DNA of 64,000 bases, taken from positions 1,013,247 through 1,077,246 of the forward strand of contig NW_023998540.1 of NCBI RefSeq assembly GCF_014805625.2, read 5' to 3'. Shown here in pieces: positions 51,521-63,983 of the stretch (position 1 is its first letter; every line of letters starts with the position of its first letter). A program made the position numbers and the translations under genes. The notes under the pieces are model-generated. The model did not search any database, had not been told where the DNA came from, and worked only from the letters and a program-made list of their open reading frames with translations. This DNA is from Glossina fuscipes. Lineage: Eukaryota; Arthropoda; Insecta; Diptera; Glossinidae.

Positions 51521-54225
51521 AATTTCATAATAATTGGGAAATTTTGAATTGTGAACTTGAACTTTGAATTTAAATATATATCTTTTAGAAATTCGTTAAT
51601 CTTACAATAAACATGATGGACACCAGGAAGAGATCTGTCAATCTTTTCTTCGTAATACCGTCGATACGATTGTTAGATGAAAGTATTTGAAGAGTAGAGG
51701 GCCACCAGCTAAATTGTTTTTTTTCGAAGTTAGTTACATAAGTTACATAAAAGCATAAGGCGTTAAAGATTTTAAAAGTGATTGGTCGGAGAAATTTGCC
51801 CACAGCCGAATATAACTTTTTTAATTATTTCTGTCTGATCTAGTTTTGAGGTAAGTAGATCACACTTAGAGAATGCTTTCAATCAAATACGGAGTGTTCA
51901 TAAAATTCCTCAGCTTCCTACCTTCACTTTTGTGATTGTTGTAGTTCCACGCAAATAATGACTCAAACCGGTGGAAGTAGTTGTAAGCGAAACGTCGAAT
52001 GTTGTGTTGTTAACGATTGGCAAGAGAGTTTCTATACCGTATACTAGAATAGAAGACTTTTGTCCACCGGAAGTCGGGTTATCGCCATCGTTCATGAGAC
52101 AGTTAGGTAGCAAATGTCATTTTTGAATTTAGATCTGCTGAATTTATATCTGCTGATTCTCTCATCAACTTGCTATTGATGTTTTTCAGTTTATTGAAAG
52201 GGCCATTATGTGCCATATTTCTAGGTGTTTTATTTTTTTTACAAAGTTGATTGGTCTCGTACAAAATTATACATCCAGATATAAGTTTTTCCCGAGTAAA
52301 TAATAGAAGATTTTGACTTTTACCTCCTGCTTTAACTTTTCTTCTGAGAAGTGGTATATTAGAGAATGGTTCGGCCCGAATGAGGAAATAAAAACCTACA
52401 TGTCTTCTGCACTTCGATATTGAGTTATATTAAATCTGCTTTAAGTTAAACTACAAACTAAGTTTTGATTTGCAATTCATTTGAGAACACTCTACATTCG
52501 TTATTGCGACATTCATATGATAATGTGTAAATATATATGAAATTAAAATAAGAAAATATAAAATTCAAAGTTCATGTTCATATTTTAAAGTTTTCCTAAA
52601 AAATGAAAATTTGAAAAAAATGAAGACAACTTAAAACGAATTTTTACTTTCAAGTAGTTAATGTGAACAAACTCTGTCGTTCTTCTCCTTGACTAGGTTT
52701 AACTTGTTTGTATGGAATGACTTAAGCCCATCTTTGGCTGCTGCCACCATTCGCTCCTGATTATGTAATTTTCTCTCGGGGTAGTGCTGTTCGCTGATAT
52801 CGCAGTCTGCCCAACGCGTCCTTGTTTAGTGGTTTTTTTTAAATTTGTTCCCCTTCGAGTGGCTTTGACGGTCAATGCTATTGACTGAAATGGATTTGTG
52901 CGCATAACCAACAAATACACATTGTTTTTATGGATGATATTAAATCATTCGCGCGCGCAAATTCATTCATCCCTACTTTTCTTGAAGCGATATAATTCAC
53001 TTATTGCATTCGTCCTTTTTCTCTTTTTCGTGAAAGTGCCTATTAATGCACTTATTTCCACTTGGTTAATGTTATATTATTTTACTTATATATATACGTT
53101 GAAATAAGTATAAAACGATAAAAGAATTGCATAATGCAAAACTCGAATGGCTTTAAAGTTACCCTGTCAAATTTCCCAAATATGTGGGCTGACGTCTTTT
53201 CCATTTGTAGAGAATGGGGAAGACAATCATTGCAAAGTCTTGCCGCTAAGAGTTTTCTTGAACACTCAGTGGCGGATATAAAATTCAACTAAAATGAAAA
53301 AGCTACGATGATTTCTATATTGTTGACGATCGCTTTAAAATCAGCCGATGCTTTCAAACCCATACTTTTTTATTTTTATTTCATAATATGAAGAATGTAG
53401 CACTGCTATAGGGGACGTATGCATCTACAAGCACACGCATTGGACGGTATACGGGATAAGAAATGTCCATCAACACGTTTACTGCTTATCAATTATCATT
53501 TGAGGTTTAAAAGCCCTCCCACCTGTTGTCAATATGCCGAAATTCATATAATTTCGCGAAGTGAATCTACTTCAGTTTGACAAAAAAAAAACTAAAGCTT
53601 TAAGGAAAAAATTTTTAATGCAATCATTATTTTTACTTTATTTTATTTTATACTTGTAATATGTTTCTTAAACGTATAAACAATATTTTATTTTCATATA
53701 ATTATTGTTATAACTAAAGAACAAACGCAATTAATTTTTCTTCCACGAGTTATTAAAAATATAGAAAAACAAACCGAGCCATTATGTAAGCATCCAAAAT
53801 ATAAAGACATTTATTTAATAAACACACATATCGGATGTTTGCGAATCAATTAAACATTAAAAAAAGAAAAGAAAAAAAAAGAGGAGTAAAAGTCTTACTT
53901 AGCCTTTGAGTTGTTTTTGAATTAAGCCCCGATAGGATGAGTGAATAAAATTATAAGTTACAAAAGAAAATTATTACATAATATTATCGATAAGAACCCA
54001 TATGTTGTCGATGTGCGATACTATAAATTCAAGTATTGTGAGTGAATTTTTTTCCCTTGGAAAAGACTTATGAATTTTAGAAATTAACGTAAGATGGCTT
54101 TATAAAAAAGTTATGAATTATTAAATTTATGAAAAAAACGTAAAAAAAAAAGTTTGAATTCTAGTTTAAAAATAAGTTTTTCTTCAGTTTTTATGATGTT
54201 TCAGTTTTTTAAATGTTTAATTATG

Positions 54226-54301
54226 ACAGTTGGTTAAACTGAACCTTAAATTTATATACTTAATTATAGATATAAATTTAAGGTTAAGTTTAACCAACTG
54301 T
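54226..54301 (-). repeat. Long hairpin just downstream of the B52 stop codon
   Basis: Arms 54226-54256 and 54271-54301 are reverse complements over 31 bp with a single mismatch (G at 54241), separated by a 14-nt loop. The element begins 48 nt past the B52 stop, so it should be transcribed in the 3'UTR. The arms are AT-rich but not simple sequence (core GTTGGTTAAACT). A small foldback element insertion is the main alternative. Confidence 0.8.
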
Positions 54302-54348
54302 TAAAAAACGAAAAAAAAAAAAAAAAAAAGAGTAGAGCGGTCGCTAAT

Positions 54349-57300
54349 TTAATCATCCATACTTTCGTTGTGTCGGTCAGGTGAAGCATGCCCGTTTTTC
54401 GGTGACACCGAACGCGATCTGGAACGTGATTTGTTATCGTTGGAAACTGAACGATCGCTGAAAGGGTAGGGAGAGAAAAGAAAAAAAAGCAAATACTTTT
54501 TATAATAATCGGCAGGGAAACGTATAAAGATTTTGAAAGATTACGAATTAGCGGACTTTCTGTAATAACAGAAAACGCCATAGTGAGGTAGAACCAAAAT
54601 TTAATTTTAGTGATTTTTTTTTAAGGTTAATTAATATTGTCAAGTATGAGAAAGTGTTATTTGTGGAACAAGTGTGGTGGTGGTGGTGGTGGTGGTAGTG
54701 GTAGCACAAAATCAGAAAAGTAAAACAAAAAATATTTATTTATTAAAATCACATTCAGTTTGTGATAAGATAGTAATGCGTATATAACTTACCGGGAACG
54801 GGAGTCCCTGCGTGACTTGGAACGAGAGCGGGAACGTGATTCTCGCTTAGAATTGGAGCGGGAACGTGAGCGTGAATCGCGTTTTGGTGAACGAGAACGG
54901 GAACGGGAGTGAGAACGAGACTTAGATTTGGATTTGGATACCTCACGTGATTTACTATGAAGCAATGATTTATTAAAAATTAATGATATGTAAACCGATA
55001 TCTCTCACTTACTTGGAACGTGAGCGAGAACGTGATTTAACTGGGGACTTGGACTTGGAGCGCGCGCCGCGAGATTTTGAACGGCTGTGCGATTTAGAGC
55101 GAGAACGAGATGAGCGTCGTGATCTAGAGCGTGTACGTCTACGGGAACGGGAACGTGAGCGTGAACTCGAAGATCCAGATTGTCCACGTCCTCCACGACC
55201 ACCGCGGCCACTGCGCCGATCTTCTACCAAACGTATACGACGTCCATTCAAGTCGGTGTCATCCAACTTTTCAATAGCTGTCTTCATATCAGACAATGAA
55301 GCAAATTCCACCACACTGTAAGCGATAGATTCTTTAATAATTGCTGATAATATAAATTAACGCAAATTTACCCCTCGTTGCGTCTTTGTTTATGAGCATC
55401 CGCATAAGTAACTTCTCCAGCCTGGCGCATGTAATCCTTAAGGTCCTATTGAAATTTCGGCAAGACCACGCAGAATGACCAAGAAAAAGAATTGTGGAAA
55501 ATTGCGATTGTTTAATACAAAATTCTTTGTAAATGGAGAGCAACACATTGAAATTGCAAGCAAATAATTTAGCATCTCTCTCCTGAGCAAAGCAAATCCT
55601 TCCATCATTTACTTCATTCATTCATTAAGTCTTCTATACAAGGGTCAGCTGCCTAAGAGTTTCTGATCTGATCTAAGCCAGTGGAATAAGCCATGAAGAC
55701 CACAAAACTTCTCTCACTATTGTTCACCTTGGCGGTTTGTTAGAGACATGTTTGTTGTTCGAAATGCCAAACCATTTGCTTGCGCTTCTCTAGTGTTTAA
55801 GCTCTCTTGCTTTTAGTTTCTAAAATATCCGTTTTTAAGTAAAAAAAAAAAAAAAATACATAATTTTTGGTTTATAGTTAAAACAGTTCTTACTTAGGAC
55901 ATCATCATCTGTTTTAATTTTATTGGTACCAAACTAAATGACCAAAAAATCGACCGATCAATCTTTTTATAATTTGGCTGATTTTCTCTGTACGTAGATT
56001 TGGGAGTGTTTTTAGCTAAACAGGCTTTGCTTGAAGAGTCAGTCAATAAGCCAGTTTGAGTCCCTCATCATGTTTTTTTTTTTTTCTCAATTTACGTTTT
56101 AGCCTTATTTAAAGAGAGAAAGTCACATTCAAGCGCGTCATCTTATTATCATCATCACACAATTTGTCGTCTTCAGTTCCCTTAACTGAGAGAGAAGTGC
56201 AAACACCGAGTCGCTTATTCCAAACGGTTTTGTTTAGTTAGCGAGGAGGAAAATAAAGTAACCAATAGCTTCGATTGCCTATTTCTAGCGTTGACCGGGT
56301 TCAATGTTATGCCAGTTCAACCGTTTCAAGAAAGTTTTAAGAGAAACAACATCAAGTGATCGATTTTTTAGGGGGAGCAGAGTGAGACGTCGATTGTTGG
56401 CGCCATTGCCATTCACTGCCATATGAACCTCTAGTGCCAATAAAACGGAATGCTTGAGAACCCTATGTGTGGATGGATAACCAGTAAGATTGGCTGGGTG
56501 GTGTTGTACAGTGTATTTAGGAGGCCAACCAACTTTTCGGTTTAGATCAATCAGCTCGCTCAGAACAACGTACCGGAGCTTACTGGAAAATAAAAAGAAA
56601 TTGCACCATGTCTCAATATGAATTGAGGACACAGTAAAACATAAGCTTATCATAAGCTCCTTAGCGACTGAACGCGTAATCATCTTGCAGACGAATGATG
56701 AATGGTGTGACCGTGTCATTGAGCAGAATTTCAAACGCCAAGGCTCGTCTTGAATGCACGCACCAGGGTTATTTTCAATACGGACTTGATGACCATTGGA
56801 CCCATCATCATGATGAACGTGGCGTTTCAAATGTGCACTGACATTCATTTCATTGCCTCAGAATTACGAACGAATATATGGACCCGCTAGACCATTACAG
56901 TATGGAGAGAGTGAGTTCTTGATATTAGCCAAAGTGAACTTGAGTTCAATGACCCGACTGTCTGGTTTTTGCACATATATACCACATCTCCCTTGCTTTG
57001 GCAGTATGCACAGATCATCGCAGAGATTGTCAGTCTTTGATCCAAAACAGTGAGCAAACAAGATTTAACTGCGCATTTGGACCTCAGCACTTGCGCGAAA
57101 AAGAAAATTTAACATTTCTAAAATTAAATTCATTTATTGATATACATTAATTAAAGCTCGTTGTGATTTGTATATGTGTTATTTTAAGTACCTAATAACG
57201 TTGATTAACGAGACTCAACACTAACGTATAAAAAAAACAACTTCAGTATTTCAACATAATCAATCACGCCGTCAGAAATACACAACGGGTGGTGGGCTCT

Positions 57301-60300
57301 TTGAAGCATCTGCGCCAGTTCGTAAAAGTAATGCTGAAGTTGTCTTCTTTACAAGCAAGTGACTTCGGTCTCTGGCTTCTGCGGTTGAGTAACGATTTTA
57401 GTACAGAGTTTGTTGTTTGCAATAATCAAAACCAATACACACATCTTGTAAGTGGAAAACCCGTGCTTTAGACTGGCCAACAAGTTGTGTTTGACAGCTT
57501 TTATGTGCAGTTAAGGCAGGCTAGGCTGTTGATTATTGATTACGAAACGTCAGCAATTTTATGTGATAGTTCCCATTACTCTTGTATAGCTTGGTAGTTC
57601 GCTTTTCTCTCTAATTTATTTTTAATACGGTTGAAAAATAACCTCGTCTTTTGAGCTAGTCGGAATGATGGCTTTTTACCGGTTGCTCACTTTTTATTTT
57701 TTTTATACGTGATTGTTTGAATTTAATAATCTGATCTCTATACATAGCTTTCTCTGTCTCACTCGTCTATTGGCAAATTGATTTATTACAAGAAAGGTTT
57801 CTGTTTGCCCCGTTTGGCCTTCACATACACACACATGTACAAAATCCAGGGGGATTGAAGAAGAAATTATACCCTTGCCTCATACATTTAGTTTAATTAT
57901 TTACTCGTCGGCGTCATCGCTTACGCACCTACATTTTGTTTTTCACTGTCTCACTCTGGCGCGCAAAGAGGTTTCTCCCTCAGCGATTATAGGTGATGGA
58001 CGTGCCCTGGTTTGTAGCGGCGCATATCATTTGTTTGCATCGCGTATCGCACATCACACACACATTTCACAAAATCGAGCAGAGAACTAATTGGCAGAGT
58101 AGGTGATAGTAGTAGAGTTGGGTAGTTGGGGGAAATGATAACAACACACAACCGGTCAGTTTTTTTTTGTTTAGCATTTTCGATTTTATAAATGTAAAGT
58201 TAGAAATTTTTTTTGTTTTTTTTTTTTTTTAAAATTTACACAAAACAAGGATTTCTAGTTAGTTAAAAATTTCGGCCAATTGTTAAACGTAAAAATCTTT
58301 CTTAACAAAAAAAACTTAACAGAGAGAAATAATCAAAACACAAAACGAAAATTCTTGAATCGTTAAATAAAGGAAAATATTTATACATTAGAAGAATAGA
58401 GAAGAGGAAGGGTTTGCCAAACCATGCAGAGAGTTCTTTTTTCTTAGATTTATTAAATGTCGGAGAAAGGAGTATTAATAAAGGAGCAACTGTTAGTAAA
58501 TGGATGTATATATTAAATATATGCAAAATATTTTAAAAAAAAGCTGGAATGGCCTTCGCTAATTAAACACAGTGATAAAGTTATCTTACTCCATTCAATA
58601 ATTAAATCCAATTAAACTAATTTATTTATTTTTTTTTTTATGAGAAGCAACGCGATGTATTAAAACATTACATTCTTCGGCGGGAAGTGATATTGCGATT
58701 ATTTTCGCGGTGTTTGAAGCAATTCGCAAATTCACAGAAAGAATAAACCGTAAGCCGTAGAAATTGTCATAAACGGTTCAAATAGTTTTAATACGAAATA
58801 TAATAAGACTGGATAATCCAAGATAAAGTTAATGCGTAGATGCAAGCAATATAAATATAAATTTGCGTCAAAGATTATGTGGAATAAAACTTCTGATGAG
58901 GGCACACGAAAATATATTAAATGCTGCAGCCTATTCGAAACTTTACCAGGGAAGACTTTTACTGTACCCCTATCTCTACTAAATTTTTAGAGTATACCAT
59001 GCCTTGGAATTAATCCATTTTCAAATCAATAAAGCGCGCGCGTACGTATGGTTTGCTCTACCTATAGTGCACTAGCACTAGCAATAAGGTGTCCCAAGAA
59101 CGTTCTTAAATTATTTTAAGATTTGACATTCGCGTTATGTTCAAATTTGCTTTCTCCACAACTGTCCTCGCATTTCTGAAGATTCCACGGGAAACGAACT
59201 TTAAATCAACGCTCGAGCCATAAATTCAAGACGTGAAGAGTACTGCGCGCTGAAAACCCGAATCCATTAAATGAGATTAAAAATTACTTTCAGAAAACAA
59301 TCTCGAAGCCTCCAACAAAACACGACATATTTTTAAATCGATTTTCTATCATAAAGCACCACTGAATTCGTTAAGAATATAAATCGCACGCTCACATAAA
59401 ATTACATTTCAAATATTGCACTTGTTTTGAAAATTAAAAAAGGCACCTTGCATCTAAAAAAAGCTTCCTTGCTAGCTTTCCATAAAACACATATTTGGTA
59501 CAATAAATATGTAAATAGTTACAAGTAATTCAGCATACGACGATCCTGGATTGGAAGAATGAAATGAATATATATATATTCCAAGTTTGAAAAACCGATA
59601 GTTTGCTAAATTTACTAAAATTGCAATGGTCTTGAACACAACAACAATATCTAGTATGTGCTATATGCAAAAGAGTCAGAAGCGTTCTTTTACGCGTCAC
59701 TTTACTGCTTTTGTGAATTTTCACTAACTACCATATGGTGGCATTTGCTCCGACATAAATAGTTATTCTCCCATCTCCTGCACTTTATGCATGTATCGAT
59801 GATATCTTTCCTGGAGGCCAAATACTATCAATTTGATAACATTTTTCTCCAATAATGCATAAATCAATCGTTCATTCATAACAATCGACAATTGATCTCA
59901 TATCTTTGGGTGTACATACGCTCTACGTGTCACCACATTAACTGGAGGTTAACGCAAACCGAACACATCTCCTTCCCCTAAAGTAATAGTTTTGCATATA
60001 TTCAATAATTAACAAAGTCAAACAAATATATAATTGACTTAACTTTCTCGAAATGTTAATCTATTTTACAGAGGAGTTACTAAGCAATTACAGTACGTTT
60101 CATTCAGTTGCTTCTTTTTTTTTTTTTTAATCAAGTACCGCTTTCGCATATTTTTTGTGTATGACTTAAAACATACCAAGCGAAAAGTACTGTTTTGAAG
60201 ACTTCAAAAATAAAACAAAAAGCAAGAAAAACGCTACTAGTCTTATATTTATGTATCAATAAAATAATGTGCAAATAATGTGCATACAATAAAATGTGTA

Positions 60301-60952
60301 CATACCTGCCAGCTGACACGGCTAGACAAATTCTCCACAATAAGTCGATATTCTGTGCGGAGAGGGGGGCCATAACGAGATGAAGATCTTGAATTTTTGT
60401 TTCTAAGGGACAAGTGAAAATCGTTTAGAGAATTGTAATATATATTAGCAACATTTATGCAAATGTAAACTTACTTGTCATTATAACGACCACCACCACC
60501 GCGTCGTCCACCATAACGATCATCACCATAGCGGTCTCTATGACTACCTCTAGCGGTTCCTCTAGCTGGTTCTACAACTACCCTAAAATAACAATAAAAT
60601 ATATTTATAAGGAAATTCTTATCAAAGTATCAATTATCTTTTAAAATTTACCTTTCACCTAGCAGCTCTTTCCCGTTTAATTCATAAACTGCGTCGTCGG
60701 CATCACGATAGTCTTCAAATTCCTATAAAATGTGAAATGACAATAATATGCATTCTATAAAACACACCCTTAAAGGATAAAAAAAAAAAAGCGCAAATGT
60801 CGATTTTTCTTAGCAAAGTGTCTTACCACAAATCCGTATCCATTTTTAATTAAAATGTCGCGAGTGCGACCATATCCTTTAAAAAAACGCTCCAAATCGC
60901 GTTCCCTAACGCCGTACGGCAAACCGCCGACGTACACACGTGAACCAACCAT
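54349..60952 (-). CDS. B52: SR splicing factor B52/SRp55, eight coding exons
   Basis: Coding exons on the minus strand: 60952-60827, 60722-60652, 60582-60475, 60402-60306, 55445-55372, 55315-55013, 54954-54793 and 54457-54349. All introns are GT-AG and phase is kept throughout, giving 1050 nt (349 residues plus TAA). Intron lengths are 104, 69, 72, 4860, 56, 58 and 335 bp. RRM1 covers residues about 4-75, with RNP2 VYVGGL (6-11) and RNP1 NGYGFVEF (38-45). A Gly/Arg linker (about 73-103) follows. RRM2 covers about 119-191, with RLIVENL (121-127) and the SR-protein signature SWQDLKD (132-138). An RS domain follows (about 192-335), with dozens of Ser-Arg and Ser-Lys dipeptides, and the tail ends in ESMDD. 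SR proteins of this class bind exonic enhancers and recruit spliceosome components in the nucleus; Drosophila B52 also coats active chromatin. The start is fixed by [20 protein letters not shown], which matches Drosophila. The exon 4/5 junction falls within SWQ|DLKD. No damage is seen. Confidence 0.96.
54671..54706 (+). repeat. (GGT)n microsatellite in B52 intron 7
   Basis: A run of GGT/TGG triplets with one interruption lies in the 335-bp last intron of B52. On the gene strand it is a CCA/ACC-rich tract. Confidence 0.85.
56285..56848 (-). other. 187-codon open frame inside B52 intron 4, coding status doubtful
   Basis: An ATG-started frame of 187 residues lies on the same strand as B52. Overlapping stop-free stretches also occur on both strands just above it (about 56853-57061). 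The translation is His/Arg/Leu-mixed, has no domain I recognise and no signal peptide, and is interrupted by a good splice acceptor. The low stop density contrasts with the surrounding AT-rich intron. I favour a conserved non-coding or alternatively spliced block over a separate protein gene. Confidence 0.25.
56574..56600 (-). promoter_or_regulatory. Candidate alternative 3' splice site with in-phase stop (poison or terminal exon)
   Basis: On the gene strand a pyrimidine-rich run ends TTTTATTTTCCAG at 56583 and is followed directly by TAAGC. Exon 4 of B52 ends in phase 0 after SWQ, so splicing to this site would add only a TAA stop. The product would be a 134-residue protein with RRM1 and a broken RRM2, or a transcript subject to nonsense-mediated decay. 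Possible exits for a cassette exon are GTACGT at 56573, GTGAAC near 55730 and GTAAGA at 55893. SR-protein genes generally carry such autoregulatory exons, and I recall short isoforms being annotated for Drosophila B52 but cannot verify that here. Confidence 0.4.
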
Positions 60953-60967
60953 TATTTATGTTCTTAA

Positions 60968-61138
60968 CTGAAATCATGAAAGCAGAATACATGCTATTAA
61001 TAAGCATTTTTTCAAAAGTCAAAAAAAAAAATAAATAAAAACAAGATGGCGTCACCGGGTACAGAATTTTTCTTTGATTTGAATATCTCAATTCAATAAA
61101 TTGTTTAGTTACTATTCAATATAATCAATTTGCCTTAC
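60968..61138 (-). other. Probable 5'UTR intron of B52
   Basis: On the gene strand, AG|GTAAGG at 61140-61133 is a strong donor, and a pyrimidine-containing tract ending TTTCAG lies at 60973-60968, 15 nt before the ATG. Together they bound a 171-bp intron separating a non-coding first exon (from 61139 upstream, 5' end unknown) from the coding start. The call rests on splice-site quality only. Confidence 0.5.
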
Positions 61139-63639
61139 CTCTGCGACTTCTAAAATGGACTTTAGATTTCAGTTAAACGTTTTTTATTATTCTCCACTAC
61201 ACCTGCCCGCAAATATTTCGCTGATTTCTAGCTCACACAAAAACGTAATGATGAACTCACACACGATGTATACAACGGAAATAAAGATTTTACATTCTCT
61301 TTTTCTTCTTCTTGAATATTTAACGAGTCAACAATGGATGATTCCCTGCACTATAAAAAAAAAAAGAGGCAGCGCGAATACAAAAGTCTTTGTATTCTAT
61401 ATAAAAGTCGGCAATTCTTTTTGAAGGAAATGTTTGGAAAATGAATTTAATTACATGGCGCTTTCATGTGCCAACTGCAACATCAAGTATATGCAAGATA
61501 TACAACAAACCAAAATATTACAAAGCACGTCAAAAGTTCTTAAAATGAAACGCGTAATTATTATAAAAAATCAGAAATGAAACTTTGTCCAAAAAATATT
61601 ATTAGTGCAAGATTAAAGAGTAAATTGTTTCACAGATGCGTGCGCAAAAAAATATATATAAATCTTTTTTATTCATTTATTTTTATGTGTTGTTTTTGGT
61701 TAGATTATACAAGGCTTTAATAGCCACTTTAAACTTTTTAGATATTTTAATGAAATTTGGTATAGTGACGCGTTTTCGCCCAAGGACGAACACTATTGAA
61801 AATGCCTTCGGATCGGTTCAATTTTTCGATCGAAAAAAATTAAAAATTTCGAAATTTTTCGGCAAAAGTGGCTAAGTGATAGTATTTTTGGCTGGAGCAA
61901 TTATTGAAGCCACTCTCATATAGCGAAAACTGAAGCTCATACGACAAAAGGTATCGTAATAGTAATTTAACATAAAAAAATTTAACTGTTCCAAATTTGG
62001 ACTATCTCGGCCTATTTTTTCGATCCTACACTAATAAAGGTTTTCACGAAATTTGATACTTTGTAGTGCAGAAAAGTCTAAGTTCTAACAAGTGACGATG
62101 GAAATTGAACCATAATACTGTAGTAATTTCATATAAAAATGAACTTTACGAAATATGGACCATGTACGCCTATTTTTAAATCCTGCCGTATGTAAAGATT
62201 AAATTTTTACTAAATTATTTTTGCATTTTGGGCCCGCTTGAAAAATATATCTTTATATATAAACAAGATATAATTATTGTGTTCTATAATAAAAATAAGA
62301 ATTGGTTGGTGTATGGTACTTAATGATCGGCGTTGCCCGGAGCGGGAGTGGGAGCTACTTGGTTTGAAATAAATTTCGAGTGACGAAAGACATATGCAAC
62401 CAAGTGCCTTTTAACGTATGTCTTCCAAGTGAGAGCTAGGTAACTAAAAGGTACATGATTAGTGCTCAGATAGAATATTTTCACTTGAGAAATGTACAAA
62501 ATAATTCCAAACATTCTGCCCTGTGTGTTATATGATTAGTATGCATAAAACGGAAATTTAGTTAGCTTTTATTTTGTGTGGGCATGGCAGACTTTTCTCA
62601 TTTTTGCATATAAGTAGGAGATAATTGGTGAGTGCTGAGCAAAGACCCACAAATTTTTGCCTAAAGAAACAGTGTTTATTGCGGGCGTGCGCTCTGACCT
62701 ATTTTCCTGTTTTCAATTCAATTTTAGCCAACACGCACAATCTTCCAATTTTTTTACAACACACACCAGACAGATTCGTCCTTTTCATATAAATGAATGT
62801 CACCAAAAGCAATAATGGAGCTTTAAACATGTCTTACAACCACTTTTCGGAAGCTCAAAAGCTGAGAAATATTACCTCGGCGCCTTTGTTAGTTCGACTT
62901 ATAAAAAAATTAGTAAAATAAGGTCCTCTAAAAAAATAAAAGACTTAGATCTTCAAAGTTAACATTTTTCATTTAATATTGTATTTGCATTTAGCAATTA
63001 TTATCAATTATAGATTAAAATGTAGAAAAGAAAAAAAAAATTGTACAAGTCTTAAAATATATTTTTAATTATCTATGCTATTCCGAATTGGACATATGGC
63101 TTGCTTATTGATTTTATTTTGGTAAATTATTATTACATAAAAATTATTCTAAACCTGTTATAAAATAATAGTTTTTTTAATTTTTTCTTTTTTTTTTTTT
63201 TTAATCAACTAGTTTTTTAAATATTGATTGACTGTCGTTACTTTGATATCATGTCTGGTTAAATTGATGCAATTATTTGCTTCAAACTCTAAATGAATAA
63301 CTTGAACTGGGGTAACTTGCATAAAACCATTGCACGATAACTTGTATTTAGAAATATCGGAACGTAGCAATTCGACGTAAACAAATAATGCCGGATATTT
63401 TGCAGATACCGTTAGACTGTAACTATTTGTCTTCACATATACGCTGGAACTGCAATATCTATGAGAGATTTCCAGCTGCAAAGAAAATTGAAATATTAAA
63501 AAGTTTCCTCAATGAATAAATTAATTTAATAAGAGCACGAAACAACTGATTGTGGCCAACTTGAACTCTGGTATGTCCGCTACCGTTATTCTAAAATAGA
63601 ATATGTACATTTTTGTTGTTTTAATTTATGAGGGGATGA
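61139..63639. other. B52 5' flank
   Basis: Includes the presumed non-coding first exon and promoter of B52 at its left end, of which no strong core element is evident, and the R1-like copy at 61.7-62.2 kb. The remainder is AT-rich with no coding exon seen. Confidence 0.5.
61730..62200 (+). repeat. R1-like decayed copy upstream of B52
   Basis: TGAAATTTGGTATAGTGACG, AACACTATTGAAAATGCCTT, GGACTATCTCGGCCTATTTT and GGACCATGTACGCCTA are typical of the family; the ACTATTGAAAATGG phrase recurs at 47990-48003. There is no coding capacity. Confidence 0.4.
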
Positions 63640-63973
63640 GCAAAAAAAAACGACTAGGCTCTGCTCACAGTCTATGTTGCGCTACGGATTTGTCCTCGAA
63701 TTGACTTTGCATATTTTTAATATCAATCTGTGCGCAAGAACTTCCAGCGGATCTGCCGATAGATTCATTTTTGTAACCACGAGAGAGAGTTTACTACAAC
63801 GATTACACAGACAAACAGACGGATGAACGGACGGACCTGGTTTTAATCAATTCACAATTTGATGCGAGCGAATAATATATGTATTTTATGGGGATTTTCA
63901 ACATCCAACCAGCATGCAAGAGTTTCCAGTGTATCTGGCGATAACTTCATTTTAGTGGTCAGGAGAATATTTA
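63640..63973 (+). repeat. R1 copy running into an assembly gap
   Basis: TGCGCAAGAACTTCCAGCGG and CAGACGGATGAACGGACGGA match the 34.4-34.6 kb copy. A second CATGCAAGAGTTTCCAGTG phrase just before the N run suggests a tandem or nested copy, which may explain the gap. Confidence 0.5.
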
Positions 63974-63983
63974 NNNNNNNNNN
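63974..63983. other. Assembly gap, 10 N
   Basis: Ten undetermined bases lie at the right edge, next to a duplicated R1 segment. Confidence 0.99.

Larger units (their letters stand above)
50898..54225. other. Interval between lsn and the B52 3' region
   Basis: Holds the presumed lsn promoter (E-boxes), the A/T-only block, a SINE-head fragment at 51.5 kb and otherwise unremarkable AT-rich sequence. TTTATT at 53810-53815 (AATAAA on the minus strand) is a possible B52 poly(A) signal, which would give a 3'UTR of about 0.5 kb. Confidence 0.5.
55446..60305 (-). other. Long B52 intron 4 (4.86 kb)
   Basis: The donor CAG|GTATG at 60306 and acceptor TTTCAATAG|GACC at 55446 enclose 4860 bp, whereas every other intron in this gene is 56-335 bp. 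Reading through the donor meets a stop within about 20 codons. The interior is mostly AT-rich, with poly-T runs near 58210-58230, 58628-58639 and 60115-60128. The exception is a less AT-rich, stop-poor block around 56280-57090 that contains a 187-codon frame on the gene strand and a candidate alternative acceptor at 56583 (both listed separately). The intron splits the RRM2 signature. Confidence 0.9.

Noticed and set aside
53985..53992. TATCGATA, a perfect DRE-like site
   Set aside because: It falls in the presumed B52 3' region, away from any gene start; an eight-base palindrome is expected by chance at this length.
54983..55321. 112-codon plus-strand frame rich in Arg/Glu/Asp
   Set aside because: It is the antisense shadow of the B52 RS-domain exon.
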